Positions 34,570 to 36,919 of a stretch of 36,919 nucleotides of DNA are shown here, one piece after another. Origin of the DNA: Pseudomonadota bacterium (GTDB lineage: Bacteria > Pseudomonadota > Alphaproteobacteria > HIMB59 > GCA-002718135). A program made the translations under genes and the position numbers. Position 1 is the stretch's first letter, and every line of letters starts with the position of its first letter. The stretch spans positions 1-36,919 of the forward strand of contig JAQBWI010000001.1 in the NCBI GenBank assembly GCA_027625355.1, written 5' to 3'. The notes beneath the pieces were generated by a model. It made no database searches and had not been told where the DNA came from. It saw only the letters and a list, made by a program, of their open reading frames with translations.

Positions 34570-35229
34570 TTACTTTGATTCTTCTTTAGATTCTTCTTTT
34601 GCTTCTTCTTTTTTATCTTCAGACTTATCATCTTGAGAGGCTTCTTCAGCTTCAGTTGGTTTTGTTTCTACTTCCACGGTAGGTGGAACAACAGTTGCAA
34701 CAACAAAATCTCTATCAGTTATTGTTGGCGTGACACCTTCTGGGAGCTCAATGTTACTAATCTTAATAGAATCACCAATTTCACTTTTAATAAGATCAAA
34801 TTGTAATTTATCCGGTATGTTATTAGCATTACAACTAAGTTCAACTTCACGTCTTACTAAGTTAAGAACTCCCCCTTTTTTTAATCCAGGACAAGTATCT
34901 TGGTTTAAAAACTCTACAGGTACTTCAACGGTTACCTTGGTGTCATTTTGTACTCTTAAAAAATCAAAATGAATTAATTTATCTGTTACAGGATGATATT
35001 GTAATTGTTTAGGTAAAACTTTTTCATTTTTACCTTCAATATCTAAATCTAAAATTGTTGAATAAAAAGCACCAGTATGCATTAGTTTTAGAAGAACTTT
35101 GTTCTCAAAAGCTATTTTTGTTGGTTCTGTTCCTTCACCGTAAATTATACCAGGAACCATTCCTTTATTAAGTAAAGAATATGTAGAGCCCGTATTTTTA
35201 GATCTCTCGATTGCTTTGTATTTTTCCAT
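34570..35229 (-). CDS. rplY: 50S ribosomal protein L25 (general stress protein CTC type)
   Basis: A 219-residue L25/TL5 protein. The N-terminal 5S-rRNA-binding domain contains LNKGMVPGIIYGEG and HPVTDKLIHFDFLRV; the TL5 C-terminal domain follows (VEVPVEFLN, CPGLKKGGVLNLVRREVEL, ELPEGVTPTITDRDF), ending in a Glu/Lys-rich, disordered tail (EDKKEEAKEESKEESK). I chose ATG at 35229 (MEKYKAIERS) because the longer frame starting at 35268 overlaps prs and has an extra 13 residues. Seven bases separate it from prs. Confidence 0.94.
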   Translation of the reverse strand: MEKYKAIERSKNTGSTYSLLNKGMVPGIIYGEGTEPTKIAFENKVLLKLMHTGAFYSTILDLDIEGKNEKVLPKQLQYHPVTDKLIHFDFLRVQNDTKVTVEVPVEFLNQDTCPGLKKGGVLNLVRREVELSCNANNIPDKLQFDLIKSEIGDSIKISNIELPEGVTPTITDRDFVVATVVPPTVEVETKPTEAEEASQDDKSEDKKEEAKEESKEESK

Positions 35230-35236
35230 AGTTTTT

Positions 35237-36172
35237 TTAATCAAAAAGGGCCGAAACAGATGAATCACTGTTAATCCTTTTTATGGCCTCACCCATTAAA
35301 GGAGCAATGCTAATATGTCTAATATTTTTTGTATTTTTTACGTTATTTGAAGCCTGAATGCTGTCTGTTAGAACTAATTCTTTGATAGCAGAGTTTTCAA
35401 TTCTATTTAGTGCATCTCCTGACAATACTCCATGAGCTATATAGGAATAGATTTCCCTAGCTCCATTTTCTTTTAAGGCTTTGGCAGCATTACACAATGT
35501 GCCTGCAGAATCAGCAATATCATCAAGCAAAATACAGGTTTTATCTTTTACTTCACCTATTATATTCATTACTTCAGACTCACCTGCTTTTTCTCTTCTC
35601 TTATCAGCAATAGCTAAACCTGCATTTAATCGTTTTGCAAAAGCTCTTGCTCTTACCACACCACCTACATCAGGAGAAGTAATCACTAAATCAGTGTTTG
35701 TAGAGAATTTATTTTTCATATCTTTTATTATTGGCGGAGCCGAAAATAAATTATCCAAAGGAATATCAAAAAAACCTTGTATTTGTCCTGCATGCAAATC
35801 CATTGTTAAAACTCTATCAGCTCCTGCAGAGGTAATAAGATTAGCCACAAGCTTTGCAGTAATAGGTGTGCGGGGGCCTGTTTTTCTATCCTGACGAGCA
35901 TATCCATAATATGGTATAACTGCAGTTATTCTTTTTGCCGATCCTCTTTTAGCAGCGTCAATAGTGATTAGTAGTTCCATAAGATGGTCATTAGCTGGGT
36001 GTGAAGTTGATTGGATGACAAATACATCTTCTCCTCTAATATTCTCGTTAATTTCAACAAAAATTTCTCTATCTGCAAATTTTCTTAATGAGGTATTGGC
36101 TAATTTTACACCAATGTATGAACAAATAGATTCTGCTAATACTTTATTACTATTACAGGCAATAATTTTCAT
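35237..36172 (-). CDS. prs: Ribose-phosphate pyrophosphokinase (PRPP synthetase)
   Basis: A 311-residue enzyme that makes PRPP from ribose 5-phosphate and ATP for nucleotides, histidine and tryptophan. Landmarks are the flexible loop region YGYARQDRK, the DLHAGQIQGFFDIPLDNL segment, SPDVGGVVRARAFAKRL and the PRPP-binding signature CILLDDIADSAGTL. Length is normal. It leads rplY-pth-ychF. No Shine-Dalgarno-like sequence is visible before the ATG; tandem dyad sequences lie just upstream. Confidence 0.97.
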   Translation of the reverse strand: MKIIACNSNKVLAESICSYIGVKLANTSLRKFADREIFVEINENIRGEDVFVIQSTSHPANDHLMELLITIDAAKRGSAKRITAVIPYYGYARQDRKTGPRTPITAKLVANLITSAGADRVLTMDLHAGQIQGFFDIPLDNLFSAPPIIKDMKNKFSTNTDLVITSPDVGGVVRARAFAKRLNAGLAIADKRREKAGESEVMNIIGEVKDKTCILLDDIADSAGTLCNAAKALKENGAREIYSYIAHGVLSGDALNRIENSAIKELVLTDSIQASNNVKNTKNIRHISIAPLMGEAIKRINSDSSVSALFD

Positions 36173-36175
36173 TTA

Positions 36176-36213
36176 ATTAATAGATCAATATATAAGTCTA
36201 TTGATAGATCAAC
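36176..36213. promoter_or_regulatory. Two tandem dyad sites upstream of prs
   Basis: ATTAAT-AG-ATCAAT (36176-36189) and ATTGAT-AG-ATCAAC (36200-36213) share the same layout: half-sites flanking AG, 24 bases from start to start. They contain an exact 8-base direct repeat, TAGATCAA. They fill the 43-base space between pgeF and prs and could bind a dimeric regulator, but may also be chance in AT-rich DNA. Confidence 0.3.
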
Positions 36214-36215
36214 CA

Positions 36216-36919
36216 TTAAGTCAAAGATATCAAATTTATTAATCTTCCTGTTGTTTTTTGTCCTTTGTGTGTAGCACGTCTGTGACTAAAAAAAAGATTA
36301 TCGTTAGAATAAGTATCTCGATTAATGTTATGTATTTTTTTCAAACCCAGTTCTGATAGTTGATAATTAATTAACGCCCTAAGATTAAAGTAAGATTTTA
36401 TCGCATTTTTGTTTCTGAAGAATTTTGCATATTTTAAATTTTTTTTAATAAACTTCTGTTGAAAATTTTTATCAACTTCGTAATTTTTTGCACCAAGACA
36501 AGGTCCAACTATTGCAATCAAATTTTTTCGTTTGATATTGTATTCATCAAATAATTTTATAGCATTTTTAGATATATTGTTTAGAGAACCTTTCCAACCA
36601 GAGTGTAAATTACATACAAATTTATTTTTATCATCATATATAATAATTGGGGCACAATCTGCTGTCAGAATTCCTAAAACAACATTATTTAACGAGGTAA
36701 TAATACCATCTGCTTCAATTTTTTTATCTAAATTAGCTTCATTGATTCTAATAACTTTTGAAGAGTGAGTTTGTTTTATTAAAATAAGTTTTTTTTTATT
36801 TAAATTTAAATTTTTAATTGCAATTAACCTGTTACCATTTACGTTTTTTTTATTATCCTCATTAGAGGAGCTACAGTTTAAAGAACTAAATTGTTTTTTT
36901 GATAAACCATCTAAACGTG
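36216..36919 (-). CDS. pgeF: Purine nucleoside phosphorylase/polyphenol oxidase family protein (YfiH), 5' truncated by window
   Basis: The frame runs from the stop at 36216 to the right edge of the window, so the first codons are missing (a TTG at 36521 is only internal). The roughly 234 visible residues match the YfiH/PgeF multicopper-oxidase-like family: GLSKKQFSSLN near the N-terminus, IKQTHSSKVI (the His ligand), GILTADCAPI (Cys ligand), CNLHSGWKGS (His ligand), then AIVGPCLGAKNYEV and FFSHRRAT. Members act as purine nucleoside phosphorylase/adenosine deaminase and, in some bacteria, as an editing enzyme in peptidoglycan synthesis. It lies 43 bases upstream of prs on the same strand. Confidence 0.9.
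   Translation of the reverse strand, partial: RLDGLSKKQFSSLNCSSSNEDNKKNVNGNRLIAIKNLNLNKKKLILIKQTHSSKVIRINEANLDKKIEADGIITSLNNVVLGILTADCAPIIIYDDKNKFVCNLHSGWKGSLNNISKNAIKLFDEYNIKRKNLIAIVGPCLGAKNYEVDKNFQQKFIKKNLKYAKFFRNKNAIKSYFNLRALINYQLSELGLKKIHNINRDTYSNDNLFFSHRRATHKGQKTTGRLINLISLT

Noticed and set aside
35481..35894. 137-codon plus-strand open frame
   Set aside because: It lies entirely antisense inside prs, a full-length conserved gene; composition follows the shadow of prs codons and no family is recognised.

Overview
The window looks like a piece of a streamlined, very AT-rich (about 30% G+C by eye) marine alphaproteobacterial chromosome, of the SAR11/HIMB59 kind. That placement is inference from several signs: membrane-anchored cytochrome c next to kdsB and pheA; an SRP RNA directly before dnaX-ybaB-recR; the rpmH-rnpA-yidD-yidC-engB-argB-dapD-dapE run; separate petA, petB and petC with a 14-residue heme-histidine spacing in cytochrome b; and gene spacing that is almost always under 60 bases. 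No rRNA, tRNA, insertion sequence, phage gene, CRISPR array or origin was found. The longest gene-free stretch is about 205 bases (17580-17784).

Layout. 2-649 is the 3' end of a FAD-dependent amine-oxidase-like gene running in from the left. 656-7600 is a minus-strand run: yejF, yejE, yejB, yejA (oligopeptide ABC importer), an inositol-monophosphatase/HisN-like phosphatase and a membrane-anchored cytochrome c. 7692-14182 is a plus-strand run: kdsB, pheA, SRP RNA, dnaX, ybaB, recR, def, fmt, truA. A DUF1289 gene (minus) is followed by a PLP-dependent dehydratase and an aminopeptidase P (plus). Two tiny overlapping minus-strand genes (17255-17579, one DUF3563-like) face a glycosyltransferase/2-hydroxyacid dehydrogenase pair (17785-19829).

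19826-26480 (minus) is rpmH, rnpA, yidD, yidC, engB, argB, a HAD hydrolase, dapD, dapE, joining ribosome and membrane-insertion functions to arginine and lysine/peptidoglycan precursor synthesis. panC diverges from rpmH. Then come a PNPOx-like flavoprotein (minus), an unusually short CCA-adding enzyme (plus), pirin (plus), trmL (minus) and the bc1 complex operon petABC (plus, 30342-32893). The right end (minus) holds ychF, pth, rplY, prs and a pgeF cut off by the window edge.

The content is mostly housekeeping and I see no clear defence system, biosynthetic cluster or mobile system. The observations most worth checking are: an 11-A run in dnaX at the place where a gamma subunit would be made, with stop codons just behind it in both other frames; an Asn replacing the Glu of the PEWY motif in the quinol-oxidation site of cytochrome b; a CCA-adding enzyme lacking most of its C-terminal part; an unlisted DUF3563-like microprotein overlapping another tiny gene; and four of seven tail-to-tail gene pairs sharing exactly four bases of stop codon.
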